From Cyanophora paradoxa (Eukaryota; Glaucocystophyceae; Cyanophorales; Cyanophoraceae): 45,389 nt of DNA. Shown here one piece after another: positions 27,955 to 37,202 of this stretch. The notes beneath the pieces are model-generated. The model did not search any database. It had not been told where the DNA came from and saw nothing but the letters and a program-made list of their open reading frames with translations. How positions within the stretch are numbered: the first letter of the stretch is position 1; each line of letters starts with the position of its first letter. A program made the position numbers and the translations under genes. The stretch lies in NCBI GenBank assembly GCA_004431415.1, contig QPMI01000042.1:1-45389 (forward strand). The letters run 5' to 3'.

Positions 27955-30900
27955 ATGCCCCGAATTAGCAACAGACTCATTAGAGAGAAGAAATGGGAAC
28001 TCATGGGATTACTGGGAACACTGTATGCAGCCCATGAAATCACAGAGGCTGAATATGACCGGGAAATCGGATTTATTTCAAGGGGCAGACCCACTTTAGC
28101 AAAATTAACCAGAAAAGCCAATAACCTCTATGACAAAGTTGAGACTCTTGATGAACTCGATCGCCTGAGGCAAATAGAACCAGAGGCAGAAGATGGAACA
28201 GCCATGAATGAATTATATCGCTGGCTCACATACAGAGCCAGAAGGGAAGTTGTGGTAGATGTGATTGAATATTTAGATAGAATTGCAACCTCTCTACCAA
28301 AACGTTTAAGAGATAGTCTGGATCAATTCAGGGCAATCAAAGTTCGCTTGTCGTTTATCTGCAAGTTCGTAAAAGTCAGCAATCCACAGGTTTGGATATC
28401 GAAATACATTTACAGCGATTATTTTGTATTAACCAAATCGAGAAATATTCGAACTGAGCTGAATAAAGCAGCCCAAATGTGTCAGGAACAGATGAATGTT
28501 GTTGATAGCTATCGATTGGAGAGAATCGAAATGCTAAGAGTTGCTATTATGAGTTATGCCCCAACTGGTGGCTGCTATGTTAAAACACCAGAATCAATTG
28601 CAGCCAAGAGAGCCACAGTGAATATTCGAAATATTGATGATTCTTGCTTTGAAAATGCCATTTTGGCATGGATCCATAGGAAAGATGTAAATTCCCACAA
28701 GAGAAGTGAGCTTACACAATATCGCAAATGGAAATACTCACCAACCACATACAATCCTTTGGCTCTCAATTTCGACAATATCCCATTCCCTGTTCCTTGT
28801 GATGCTGAAATCATTGATAAATTCGAATCTCAAAATGCAGGCATCAGCATAAACATATTTGGAATGGATGGAGATGTTATATATCCCCTACATCAATCCA
28901 GCAACCCAGGCAGAAAGCAAAAGATTAATCTAATGCTCATTCATGATGATGAAGGGAATGGTCACTATATTACTATCATGTCCCTTTCAAGACTTCTCAG
29001 AGTTGCCCTTGATAAAACCAAGGATCAAAAGTTACACTACTGTGATACATGCTTATCTCGATTCAGGTCTGAGGCTAAACTCACTGCTCATGTGGACTCA
29101 AACAGATGCATTGATTGGAGACTCTCAAAGGGAATCACACCTAAACCTGAGACCACCATAGAGTTTGGACTGAAAAACCTCAGGAAAACTGTGTGGCTTC
29201 CTGTTGTGGTGTACTGCAAGATTGAACATAGAAGCATCCCCATTGATGCATCAAAATCCAAGAGAGAAGTCTCAGCAGTCAACATTAGAATAGTCACTGG
29301 GGCAGATGTTCAGGAGTTTCGATTTGAGGGTCAGGATCCAATGGGAGGTCTGTTTGAATGCTTGGAATCCAAAGCAAGAGAGCTAATCGATTTCCTGTTT
29401 ACCAATATTCCCATGAATGAACTCACAGATGAGCAGAAAGCAATTTACAAGGCTACTAAACACTGTTACCTTTGCAGTGAGAGGTTCACCAAAGAGAACT
29501 TCAAATGCAGGGATCATGATCACCACACAGGTCATTATATTGCTCCTGCATGCAGAAACTGCAATCTCCATAGGAGAATCTCAAAGCAAACCAAAGTTGC
29601 AGTTGTTGTTGACCAAATGGATGACTGTGGGACATTCATTTTCAGAAAAATAGCAGGCATGGGTGATAAAAAGCGAATCGAAATCCTTTCGAAAAACTTT
29701 GATCAATACCTTTCATTGCAATGGGGTCTTTACAAGTTCATTGATGCAAGTAATTTCATGGATTTCGGAGCTGATGATGTAGATGAGTTAATGAACAAAT
29801 TCCAGGCTTTTAGAAGGCTTTCACACTCAGTATATGGACTTGACCCAGTTCATTATGTATCTGCACCTGGGTTATCTTGGGATGCTATGCTTAGGACCAC
29901 CAAGGCAAAAATAGAGCTTATAAGTGATGTAGAGCAATACGAATTTGTTGAGAGGGGAATCAGGGGTGGCTTTGCAACAATGCCTTGTAGGTATGCTGAG
30001 GCTGATGGTGAGAACTCCCATATTATGCTGTTTGATGCTAACAACTTGTATGGCTACTGTTTGAGTCAGCCAATCCCAGTTGGTGATTTTAGATGGGAGA
30101 CCGAATTCAACCCACAAGATAACAGATCCAGTTTCCTAGAAGTTGATCTGGATTACCCAATTAGGCTGTTTCTAGATCACAGTGATTTCCCTCTAATTAT
30201 TAACAAGAAAATAGTAGAATATGCCGAATTATCACAATATCAAAAAAGCCTATTGGATCTCTCAGGAGAAGAGCTTGATAAAACCCCTAAGCTAACTGCA
30301 ACCTTTGGTTCTGTGACCAACTATGTAGTTTCTGAGCCTCTTCTACAGTATCTGTTGGACAAAGGGGTGAAACTAAAGAAGGTTCACAGGGTCCTATCAT
30401 TTACTGTGGCTCCTGTAATGAAACCCTACATTGAGCTGAATACTGATATGAGAAGGAAAGCAGTGAATAAATTCGAGGCTGATTTCTATAAACTCATGAA
30501 TACCTCAATCTATGGGAAATGCATTGAATCTTGCAGAGGTAGATCTGTGGTTAAGATTGCAAACAGTGAGAAACTGTTTATGAAATATGCAGCTTCCCCA
30601 TTGGTGAAATCAACAAGTCCCATAAACGAAAAAGCAGTTGCCTTTGAGTTTTACACAAAGCATGTGAAGCTAGATAAGCCAGTTGCTATTGGGGCTTATG
30701 TTCTGGATGCAGCCAAACTGCATAACTACAAGTTCTTCTATGATACTGTAAGGTCCCAATGGACAAAAGCAAAGTTACTATTCCATGATACTGACTCCTT
30801 TTGTCTATATATCGAATCTAAGACCCTACAAAAAGATATAGAGAATATATCCTATGCATTAGACCTTGGAGGTGATTCCAGAATGACCCCAGGTAAATAC

Positions 30901-31200
30901 AAAAATGAAATGCCTGGCTCTGCTATATTGGAGTATGTGGGTCTGAGAGCAAAAGTTTACAGTTTCAGAACTGCTGAGATTGAGAGGAGTAAGCTCTCTG
31001 GGACTTCCACTGAGGAACTCCAATTTAATGATTTTAAGCAGTGTTTATTTGCAGGTATCAGCAAGACTGTGACTGCAAAGCAGAAAAGAAGGGCAGATCA
31101 CACAATAATAGACACTGTGAGTAGAAGGGTTGCCCTAAACTGCTTTGATGCAAAGAGATACATCTTACCAGATGGTATTAATTCTGTTCCTTTTAATTAA
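27955..31200 (+). CDS. polB: Protein-primed family B DNA polymerase (pPolB) with endonuclease VII-like insert
   Basis: The intact 1,081-residue frame replicates the element using a protein primer. Order: a helical N-terminus; DDSCFENAIL near residue 228; a zinc finger YCDTC...H near 360; a remnant exonuclease domain (VVYCKIEHRS near 416 and DQMDDCGTFIF near 552); an endonuclease VII-like zinc module CYLC...RDHDHHTGHY...CRNCN (503-540); palm motif A LFDANNLYGY near 692; motif B KLMNTSIYGKC near 845; motif C FHDTDSF near 942; and EYVGLRAKVYSF near 992. Palm residues are intact. The exonuclease acidic residues expected in D-x-E and N-x-x-x-[FY]-D are largely replaced, so proofreading may be lost. 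The integrase follows after three bases. Confidence 0.95.
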   Translation: MPRISNRLIREKKWELMGLLGTLYAAHEITEAEYDREIGFISRGRPTLAKLTRKANNLYDKVETLDELDRLRQIEPEAEDGTAMNELYRWLTYRARREVVVDVIEYLDRIATSLPKRLRDSLDQFRAIKVRLSFICKFVKVSNPQVWISKYIYSDYFVLTKSRNIRTELNKAAQMCQEQMNVVDSYRLERIEMLRVAIMSYAPTGGCYVKTPESIAAKRATVNIRNIDDSCFENAILAWIHRKDVNSHKRSELTQYRKWKYSPTTYNPLALNFDNIPFPVPCDAEIIDKFESQNAGISINIFGMDGDVIYPLHQSSNPGRKQKINLMLIHDDEGNGHYITIMSLSRLLRVALDKTKDQKLHYCDTCLSRFRSEAKLTAHVDSNRCIDWRLSKGITPKPETTIEFGLKNLRKTVWLPVVVYCKIEHRSIPIDASKSKREVSAVNIRIVTGADVQEFRFEGQDPMGGLFECLESKARELIDFLFTNIPMNELTDEQKAIYKATKHCYLCSERFTKENFKCRDHDHHTGHYIAPACRNCNLHRRISKQTKVAVVVDQMDDCGTFIFRKIAGMGDKKRIEILSKNFDQYLSLQWGLYKFIDASNFMDFGADDVDELMNKFQAFRRLSHSVYGLDPVHYVSAPGLSWDAMLRTTKAKIELISDVEQYEFVERGIRGGFATMPCRYAEADGENSHIMLFDANNLYGYCLSQPIPVGDFRWETEFNPQDNRSSFLEVDLDYPIRLFLDHSDFPLIINKKIVEYAELSQYQKSLLDLSGEELDKTPKLTATFGSVTNYVVSEPLLQYLLDKGVKLKKVHRVLSFTVAPVMKPYIELNTDMRRKAVNKFEADFYKLMNTSIYGKCIESCRGRSVVKIANSEKLFMKYAASPLVKSTSPINEKAVAFEFYTKHVKLDKPVAIGAYVLDAAKLHNYKFFYDTVRSQWTKAKLLFHDTDSFCLYIESKTLQKDIENISYALDLGGDSRMTPGKYKNEMPGSAILEYVGLRAKVYSFRTAEIERSKLSGTSTEELQFNDFKQCLFAGISKTVTAKQKRRADHTIIDTVSRRVALNCFDAKRYILPDGINSVPFN

Positions 31201-31203
31201 GAG

Positions 31204-32565
31204 ATGCCAGCAACTGGAAGAATAGTTAGGAGAACCACTGAGCAACTGCAAGGAAACCTACTGCCCATCACAGTTCCAAAGGAGGAAAAGGGAGAATCTC
31301 GAATTGTAAAAAAGTCAGAGATGAAAGAGCTTGTCCCAGTAGAGATCCCAGTTGCTATTGCAGTGAAAGAAACAAGCAAGATTGCCAAGAGATTCTATGA
31401 TGTGAGAACTGGTTACAAAGGGCTTCAAGCTATGAGGGCTGAGTTACCTGATGAATCCTATAAGCAGTTGCAAGAGTTCTATAAAAAACAAGAAGTTGTT
31501 CAGATCAATGCACCTGCTATATCTAGGAAGAGAGATCCCATGGTCCCAATTAGGCAACCCCTTGATACCTATGTGATTGATTTGCTCTTTTTCCCAGCTT
31601 ATAAGAAACAAAACAATGGCTATGATACCTTTATGACTGCAATGGAATCTACACTGAGAACTGGGTATATCATACCTATAAGGGATAAATCAGCTCTCAC
31701 TACATTAGCTGCATTTAAACAGCTTGAAATGAGAGTGGCAAGACCCATAGTAAAGGTTCAATCAGATGCTGGGAGTGAGTTCCAAAATCGAATATTCCAG
31801 GAGTATTTATCTAGTAAATACATAGAACACCAAGTGAGTGGAACTGCAGACCACAGAAGCCAAGGTCGAATTGAAGCCTTTAACAAGCAGATTAAGAGAC
31901 TGATCACAAACTACTGCATAGCTAATAACACAGCTAGATTCTTTGATGTGTTGGGTGATATTGAGTTTAATTACAATAATACAGTTCACTCAGCTACTAA
32001 GATGAAGCCAGGTGAAACTACAGAGGAGCATTATAGGTATATAGTGGGATTAGAAGATGAAAGATTCAAGAAATCAATAGCTTATCTTGATACCATGCAG
32101 CCTGGCATGTTTGTTAGAGTGAAAGTTGAGAAGAACCCCTTTGCTAAACAGGGTAACAATTGGTCTAGGATGGTTTACACTGTTGATAGTAGGGAAGGCT
32201 TTAAGTTTAAGCTAAGGAGTCCCACTGGTGAGATCATAGAAAACAGGTTTGCTTTCCATGAGCTGTTGCCTGTGAATGCAGTTGAATATCTAGAAACCCC
32301 TACAGTGGATGCCTTGGAGCAAGCTAAAGAGGAAGCTAGGGTTGATGCTTCTATAAGGAGAGAAGGCATAGAAGCTGCTAATGAAGTCCCAGATAAGCCT
32401 TTGATAGAGGCTAGAAAGGAGAAGGCTGGGAAAGTTAACAGGGAACTCAAAAAGCTCACTATAGCAGGAACACAGAAACTTTCAGAAGTGAATAGCAAAG
32501 ATGGTATAATGACTTTCAGACTACTAAGGAGTCATATACAGCCCCTAAACCTCAAAGAACACTAA
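31204..32565 (+). CDS. int: Retroviral-type (rve) integrase
   Basis: The intact 453-residue protein follows pPolB at once, suggesting one transcript. The catalytic core has Asp126 (YVIDLLFF), Asp188 (VQSDAGSEF) and Glu224 (GRIEAFNKQIKR), i.e. D-x61-D-x35-E, the hallmark of retroviral/Maverick integrases. After it come an SH3-like C-terminal domain (GMFVRVKVEKNPF, then YTVDSREGFKFKLRSPTGE) and a charged tail. It inserts the element into host DNA by acting on the TIR ends. The stop lies 38 bp before the right TIR. The catalytic set is complete, so the enzyme could be active. Confidence 0.95.
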   Translation: MPATGRIVRRTTEQLQGNLLPITVPKEEKGESRIVKKSEMKELVPVEIPVAIAVKETSKIAKRFYDVRTGYKGLQAMRAELPDESYKQLQEFYKKQEVVQINAPAISRKRDPMVPIRQPLDTYVIDLLFFPAYKKQNNGYDTFMTAMESTLRTGYIIPIRDKSALTTLAAFKQLEMRVARPIVKVQSDAGSEFQNRIFQEYLSSKYIEHQVSGTADHRSQGRIEAFNKQIKRLITNYCIANNTARFFDVLGDIEFNYNNTVHSATKMKPGETTEEHYRYIVGLEDERFKKSIAYLDTMQPGMFVRVKVEKNPFAKQGNNWSRMVYTVDSREGFKFKLRSPTGEIIENRFAFHELLPVNAVEYLETPTVDALEQAKEEARVDASIRREGIEAANEVPDKPLIEARKEKAGKVNRELKKLTIAGTQKLSEVNSKDGIMTFRLLRSHIQPLNLKEH

Positions 32566-32840
32566 GAGAAAGGACCAAAACTAGCTAATTAATAGCATCT
32601 AATAAGCATCTCCCCAAGATTCCCCCTATTATTAAAGTGGACTCAAGGTTGACTCATATTAATCGATAGTATATGGATTTTGTTACGAATTCAATGCAAG
32701 GGTTGACTAAGTGGATTGAGTTGACTCAAATTTCACAGGAAATAACAATGAATCAGAGTATAAAATGCATTATTTGAATCAACTACACCAACTAACACTG
32801 AGATTTTAACAATATATGAGGTCCTTACTGAATATGGTTT

Positions 32841-32933
32841 GTGTGACAGGTGTGACAGGTCTATCCCAAAGTTTTCTATAGCACTAAAATGAACTCTCAA
32901 AAGTTTGGGATGGACCTGTCACACCTGTCACAC
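32841..32933. repeat. Long hairpin repeat, copy 5 (right TIR, inner)
   Basis: GTGTGACAGGTGTGACAGGT followed by CTATCCCAAAGTTT, pairing with AAGTTTGGGATGGACC and CTGTCACACCTGTCACAC. It is preceded by GGTCCTTACTGAATATGG, the inverted form of the flank at 7579-7598. Confidence 0.9.
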
Positions 32934-33036
32934 TCGATTATTTCATTTGTTTATTTAAGTAGAATTACATAGATAAACTTCTTTCATATTGTTACTGAGT
33001 TTTTCATTATAAAAGAGGATCTTACTGAAAATGGTT

Positions 33037-33130
33037 TGTGTGACAGGTGTGACAGGTCTATCCCAAACTTTTCAATAACCTAAAAATGAACTATCAAAAG
33101 TTTTGGATAGACCTGTCACACCTGTCACAC
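33037..33130. repeat. Long hairpin repeat, copy 6 (right TIR, outer)
   Basis: The arm sequence is the same as copy 5, with CTATCCCAAACTTTTCAA against TTTTGGATAGACC. It is preceded by CTTACTGAAAATGG. Copies 5 and 6 differ mainly in the loop, so the arms are better conserved than the loop. Confidence 0.9.
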
Positions 33131-33382
33131 CCAATTATTTCAAAAAACCTAAGGGTCCCCCCTTAGACTCAACAAAACAATGATAAAATCATATAAGTTT
33201 CATGTATAATTACGATTGGATTCAATAAGAGATCGATTTGTTAATATAAACAAATGAATCATTTATGGATCTTAATCGAGTTTAGCGATATATTTCCGAT
33301 TAAATGAATTAAATTTAATTAAATTTAATCGAGAAAGTACATGAATATAATATCGATTAAATCAATTAACTTTAGACCAATC

Positions 33383-33665
33383 ACACATAGTAAAATGCGG
33401 AGTTTTAACCAGAGGCAAGATCTAATTGAGATTCAGTTATATTATTCGGAAATATATACAGATTATCGATTAACTCAGTAAGACTAATCGGAAAATAAGA
33501 GAAATTTACGATAAAATATCGAAAAGAATACAAAATAATCGAAATAATTGAATATTCGATAAGATATACACAGATTATCGATTGATTGAAATAGAATATA
33601 CGAGATATATCAACAAAATCAATTAAGATAAGCCGAGGGTTAAAACTCCGCATTTTACTATGTGT
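33383..33665. repeat. Nested inverted repeat at the right tip
   Basis: The inner arm 33383-33410 (ACACATAGTAAAATGCGGAG to TTTTAACC) and outer arm 33638-33665 are perfect 28-bp reverse complements enclosing AT-rich DNA. AGAGGCAAG lies beside the inner arm and AGCCGAGG beside the outer arm. This is the mirror of the left tip and the same design as 1946-2253. Confidence 0.92.
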
Positions 33666-35280
33666 CTCGCTGATCTGTATGTATGATTTGTGTGCCGTTT
33701 GCTCGCCTATGAATTTCGCGTCTCACACATTTAAGGCCCTAACTGTAGCGTTTCATGCGCTTGCAACTGTGGTAGACATTGATTCAAACTAATAATATAA
33801 CCATGCAGGGCGTACTACGGTAGTCCAGTGTATATAGGTAGTCGCCGCTGCAATTGCAAAGCAGAAGCTTATAATCATCTTTAAATTTCTTCGTCTTCAG
33901 TATTTTTGGACTTCGTGTCAATGCCGAAAAGAGACAGTCTCGCCAACACTCGCAAGCGGGCAGAGGCCGAGGATCCGGAGCTCGAGGGGGGGAGGGGGGC
34001 GGAGGAGGAGAGAGAATCGGCTATTCGAAGGGTATGGAGAATCGAGAACGGAGGCGAGGGAGGCCGAAGTGATGTCGAGCTCTGGAGGCGAGGGGCTCGC
34101 AAGCGGACCCGGAAAGTGGATGCAGATGCAGAGAGACCGGGACGTAGTGCGGGAGGGGCATGCAAAAGATAGTGCCGCCCAGCGTCACAGTTGCAGAAGC
34201 GGGGGCAAGAAGGATGGGCTGAAGAGGGGCTGAGCCAGGAGGACGTCAGAAAGAGGGCGCGGCCACGCGGGGGCGGAAGTGGAGGAGCAAGGGAAGAGGT
34301 AAGAATGCCTAGGGGTACGGAGCTGCAAGATGACCAGGGACCTGCCGGGGAACAGGCAAGCGAAGAGGCCCCGTGACAGCAAGTTGTAAGGAGGGAGGAG
34401 ATAGATCTAGAGGCGGGCCAGTGCACGTGGGCCAAGGATCCCGGAGCACAGGAATCGGGACCGCAGGGAATGGGGGAAAGGAGCGTCGAGAGGGGCAGCG
34501 AGAGCAGGAATGGAGACGGGCCCAAGGGTCACTACAGGAGCCCGGCCAGAACAGGAGGGACGGCGCAGGAGGCGGGCGACCACCAGGGATATCGATCCCG
34601 GACTCTCCGGGACCCCCATGGCCAACGGGACAGTACTAGTCCCACGGACGGCGAACTCCCGGAGTCCACCTCCTTAGAAATTACGCAAAAAGGACATATT
34701 ATGCGCATGCCACGGTGACGCCGTGACCGTCGGACAGTACGGTACCGGAACCGGGCCGCCAGCCGGCCCCGCCGCCCGGGGCCCGGGCCCGGCCGCCGGC
34801 GCCGGACCGGTTCACTGGGCCGGGGGGAAATGTATATATATAATATATATCATGATCACCGACGAGCGATCGCGACGACTGGCGATCGCGAACGCACGTG
34901 CACGTGCACGCGTCTATATACATAGATGTGCATTCAATTTAATTTGGCGATCCGGAGTCCGGGTACTCCGGAGTCCGGAGTCCCGATCGCGACTCCCGAG
35001 ACTCCCGACTCCCGAGTCCCGACAGCAGGACCCGACTCCGGTCTCTGGTGCATCATGGCCGATTCATGGGATGTCACTGCATGATCGATGATCGTTGGAT
35101 TGAGTCTTTGACTCGGTGATTGATAATTATTATTGAAGAATCAATGGCCGGGCGATCTTTCAACTTGGCCCCGGGCCCGGCGGCCCGGCCCAGGCCGGCG
35201 CCCGCCCGGCGGGCCGCCCGGCCGCCGCCCGCGGCCGCGTCGCGGCCGGCGCCGCCGGGCGCCGCAGCCAGCCGCTGAGC
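33666..35280. other. Host flank: purine-rich tract and palindrome-dense DNA, no supported gene
   Basis: Bases 33900-34640 are strongly G/A-rich on the plus strand with long open frames on both strands (for example MPKRDSLANTRKRAEAEDPE from 33921). Composition alone explains them; I see no domain. Bases 34720-34950 and 35155-35280 consist almost wholly of self-complementary words (GGGCCCGGGCCCGG, GCGATCGC, ACGTGCACGTGCAC, GGCCGGCGCC). Nothing here continues the polymerase gene that is cut at 6953. Confidence 0.5.
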
Positions 35281-35289
35281 TGCAGCCTG

Positions 35290-35532
35290 CAGGGTTGTAG
35301 AAATTTTAGTCATGATCATGATTCATGACTGATCAGCCAAAACGGACACAAAATTTCGCGAAATATTTCGGAAATATCATTATGGCATGCAGCGCCACAA
35401 ACGTCCGAAATAGTCGCGTTTTGGGCCTCGGGCCTTTTGGCTCACTGAGTCAGATGACTAAAATTTGGCAGACTCAGTGACTAAACTTTGATTTGGGTCC
35501 CGTTTTGGCCGACTAAAATTTCTACAACCCTG
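35290..35532. mobile_element. 243-bp MITE-like element with perfect 22-bp terminal inverted repeats
   Basis: 35290-35311 (CAGGGTTGTAGAAATTTTAG and TC) is exactly mirrored at 35511-35532. The interior is non-coding, with further partly inverted words (TTTTGGCTCACTGAGTCAG). The CAGGG start resembles hAT- or CACTA-like DNA transposon ends, but I found no clear target duplication, so the superfamily is open. Confidence 0.75.
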
Positions 35533-36580
35533 ATCATGGCGATATCATGTCGCCGCAGGCCCGCAGCCTGCATGCGCATGCGCAGGCTCATGATCAGACG
35601 TCCGACGGTCGACTCTGAATCTCTGATGAGTCTCTGAGAGACTGACTGTCTGTCCGACCGTCGGACGTCCGACGGTCGACGTGCGAATCGGTGCGATCAC
35701 GGTCGGGCTCGCGGGACTCGGGAGTCGGGAGTCGGGACTCGGACCGTCGGACTCGGACCGTCGGACTCGGGACCGACGGGACCGTCGGACGGACTCGGAC
35801 CGGAGCCTGCCAGCCAGTGCCAGGGCCTGGTCCGGAGTCCGGACTCCGGAGGTCCGGACTCCGGGAGTCACTGACTCACTAGTGCTGGGTTCAGTCAGGC
35901 TCCACCCCTGACCCAGTCGCTCAGCCCCCCTGACTGTGACTGAATCAGTCAACCCGAGGTTCAGTCAGGCTACCGTGCAAAAACTGAGGAAAATGACCCA
36001 GAAATGACCCAGATGCGATCCATCTAAGTTGCCAAGCACAGTTGCAAAGCGCGGGCAGTAGGGAGTGATTAGGCGAGCAAAGCTTATAATTAAGAACACT
36101 GGTGAAAGGAATTCGGCCCCCGTTAGCCTCGTTAGCGCGGGCGGTATCGTTCAGATTTCGTTGTTTTTCTGGAGGTAAGACGACAGAAGATCCTTTTAGA
36201 TCGATCCACGTCGAGCTTCAGATGGAAAAAGCCCACAGGGGGCACGCTCCCAGCAGGGTTTTGTATTGGACTGAGAGAACCTCAGTCGGCCAATTTGGTG
36301 ACTCAGTCGGGTCAGTCAGACCCTCTGACCGTCGGACTTTGACTGACAGTGACTGAACCCAGCCCTATGACTCACTGAGCGGCTCTGAGCCTCGCCGACT
36401 CCGGGGCCCGGGCCGAGTCGGCCCCGGCGGAGCGAGCCGGCTAGCCTAGTAGCGCTCGAGCTCGGAACACCGTACCGTAGCCGAGTAGAGTCGGCGTAGA
36501 CTCCGTATATATACTGCAGTTCGTTGTAAACTTGTAGTACGTAATACTAGTACCGTAGTACTACGGTACGCGGCCGGACC
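35533..36580. other. Host DNA dense in GTCCGAC/GTCGGAC and GACTC/GAGTC palindromes
   Basis: 35597-35690 repeats the words GTCCGACCGTCGGACGTCCG and GACGGTCGACGT also found at 3165-3200. 35690-35890 is a run of GGACTC/GAGTCC/GGAGTC units. The region 36000-36360 is less repetitive but shows no recognisable gene. I see no RNA gene. Confidence 0.5.
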
Positions 36581-36582
36581 TA

Positions 36583-36850
36583 CCGTGTATACGTAACACT
36601 TAACTTAGTAAGTAATGCGCCACTTAAGTAATGCGGTACCAAATTAATGCGTTTTCTGTGATCAAAACGCATTAATTTGGTACCGCATTAATATCGAAAC
36701 GCTAAGAAACTACTATATGTATCCCCCTACTGCAGCCAAAACGCTTCAAACCGCATTAATTTGGTGCTGCATTAATTTACATGATCGGGTCCGGACCGTC
36801 CGGGTCCAAAACCGCATTAATTTCTGGCGCATTAATTAAGTGTTACACGG
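36583..36850. mobile_element. MITE-like element, copy 1 (GCATTAAT family)
   Basis: Ends read CCGTGTA...TAACACTTAA at the left (with a small internal expansion) and TTAAGTGTTACACGG at the right. The interior repeats AAAACGCATTAATT and CGCATTAAT on both strands. Its layout and several interior blocks (AATATCGAA-CGCTA, AAGAAACT, GTA-CCCCC, GCAGCCA-AA) match the second copy at 36942-37202. Confidence 0.7.
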
Positions 36851-36941
36851 TACAGTACCGTGCTGACAATGCCTGACATAACTACTGCGCTATTACTGTA
36901 ATTTGGAACGCAGTAATCATTGAATTTGTGGCCGGGCGGCT

Positions 36942-37202
36942 ACCGTAAAACACTTAAGTAATGCGGGCACTTAAGTAATGCGGTCCCGAAATAATGCGTT
37001 TTCCGCTGGCAAAACGCATTAATTCGGGGGCGCATTAATATCGAAGCGCTACGCCGGCGCTAAGAAAACTGCGGTATGTACCCCCCTCACGCAGCCAGAA
37101 GGCTTCAAAACGCATTAATTCGGGGGCGCATAATTAACCGTACTGGGGGTCGGGGTCCAAAAACGCATTACTTACCGGCGCATTACTTAAGTGTTTTACG
37201 GT
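36942..37202. mobile_element. MITE-like element, copy 2 with perfect 24-bp inverted ends
   Basis: 36942-36965 (ACCGTAAAACACTTAAGTAA and TGCG) is the exact reverse complement of 37179-37202. It is 261 bp, non-coding, and diverged from copy 1 throughout but collinear with it. A further isolated end-like piece, AATAAGTGTTACACGG, lies at about 37232-37247. No transposase for this family is in the window. Confidence 0.75.

Larger units (their letters stand above)
6954..33665. mobile_element. Complete 26.7 kb Maverick/Polinton-type virus-like element
   Basis: Both ends are defined by matching inverted repeats ending in ACACATAG/CTATGTGT. Between them lie pPolB, rve integrase, primase-polymerase/SF3 helicase, FtsK/HerA packaging ATPase, double-jelly-roll capsid protein and two penton/minor-capsid-like genes, the combination expected for a Maverick able to form virions. 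Unusual cargo is a giant phage-type fibre, two small fibres, patatin, discoidin and SpeD-like genes. Composition is AT-rich against a GC-rich flank. I found no 5-6 bp target duplication: the left flank ends GTCTGG and the right flank starts CTCGCT. Confidence 0.93.
32604..33665. repeat. Right terminal inverted repeat of the Maverick
   Basis: This is the reverse complement of the left TIR, from AGCATCTCCCCAAGATTCCC to CTATGTGT at 33665. It lacks the 245-bp insertion of the left copy but contains two hairpin modules where the left has one. The extra module carries its own AAAATGGTTT flank and about 100 bp of unique AT-rich DNA. Near-identity elsewhere points to recent activity or gene conversion between the ends. 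Confidence 0.92.

Noticed and set aside
27525-28121. 198-codon version of the RING gene
   Set aside because: It would overlap the pPolB start by over 160 bp; the ATG at 27842 has the promoter motif directly upstream.
6948-33671. Target site duplication of the complete Maverick
   Set aside because: Flanking hexamers GTCTGG and CTCGCT differ, and shifting the ends by one or two bases does not help.
33666-33790. Continuation of the interrupted polymerase right of the element
   Set aside because: A short open frame exists but shows none of the expected polymerase motifs.
33906-34640. Long open frames on both strands in the purine-rich tract
   Set aside because: They follow from G/A-rich composition; low-complexity translations, no domain, no consistent start or splice signal.
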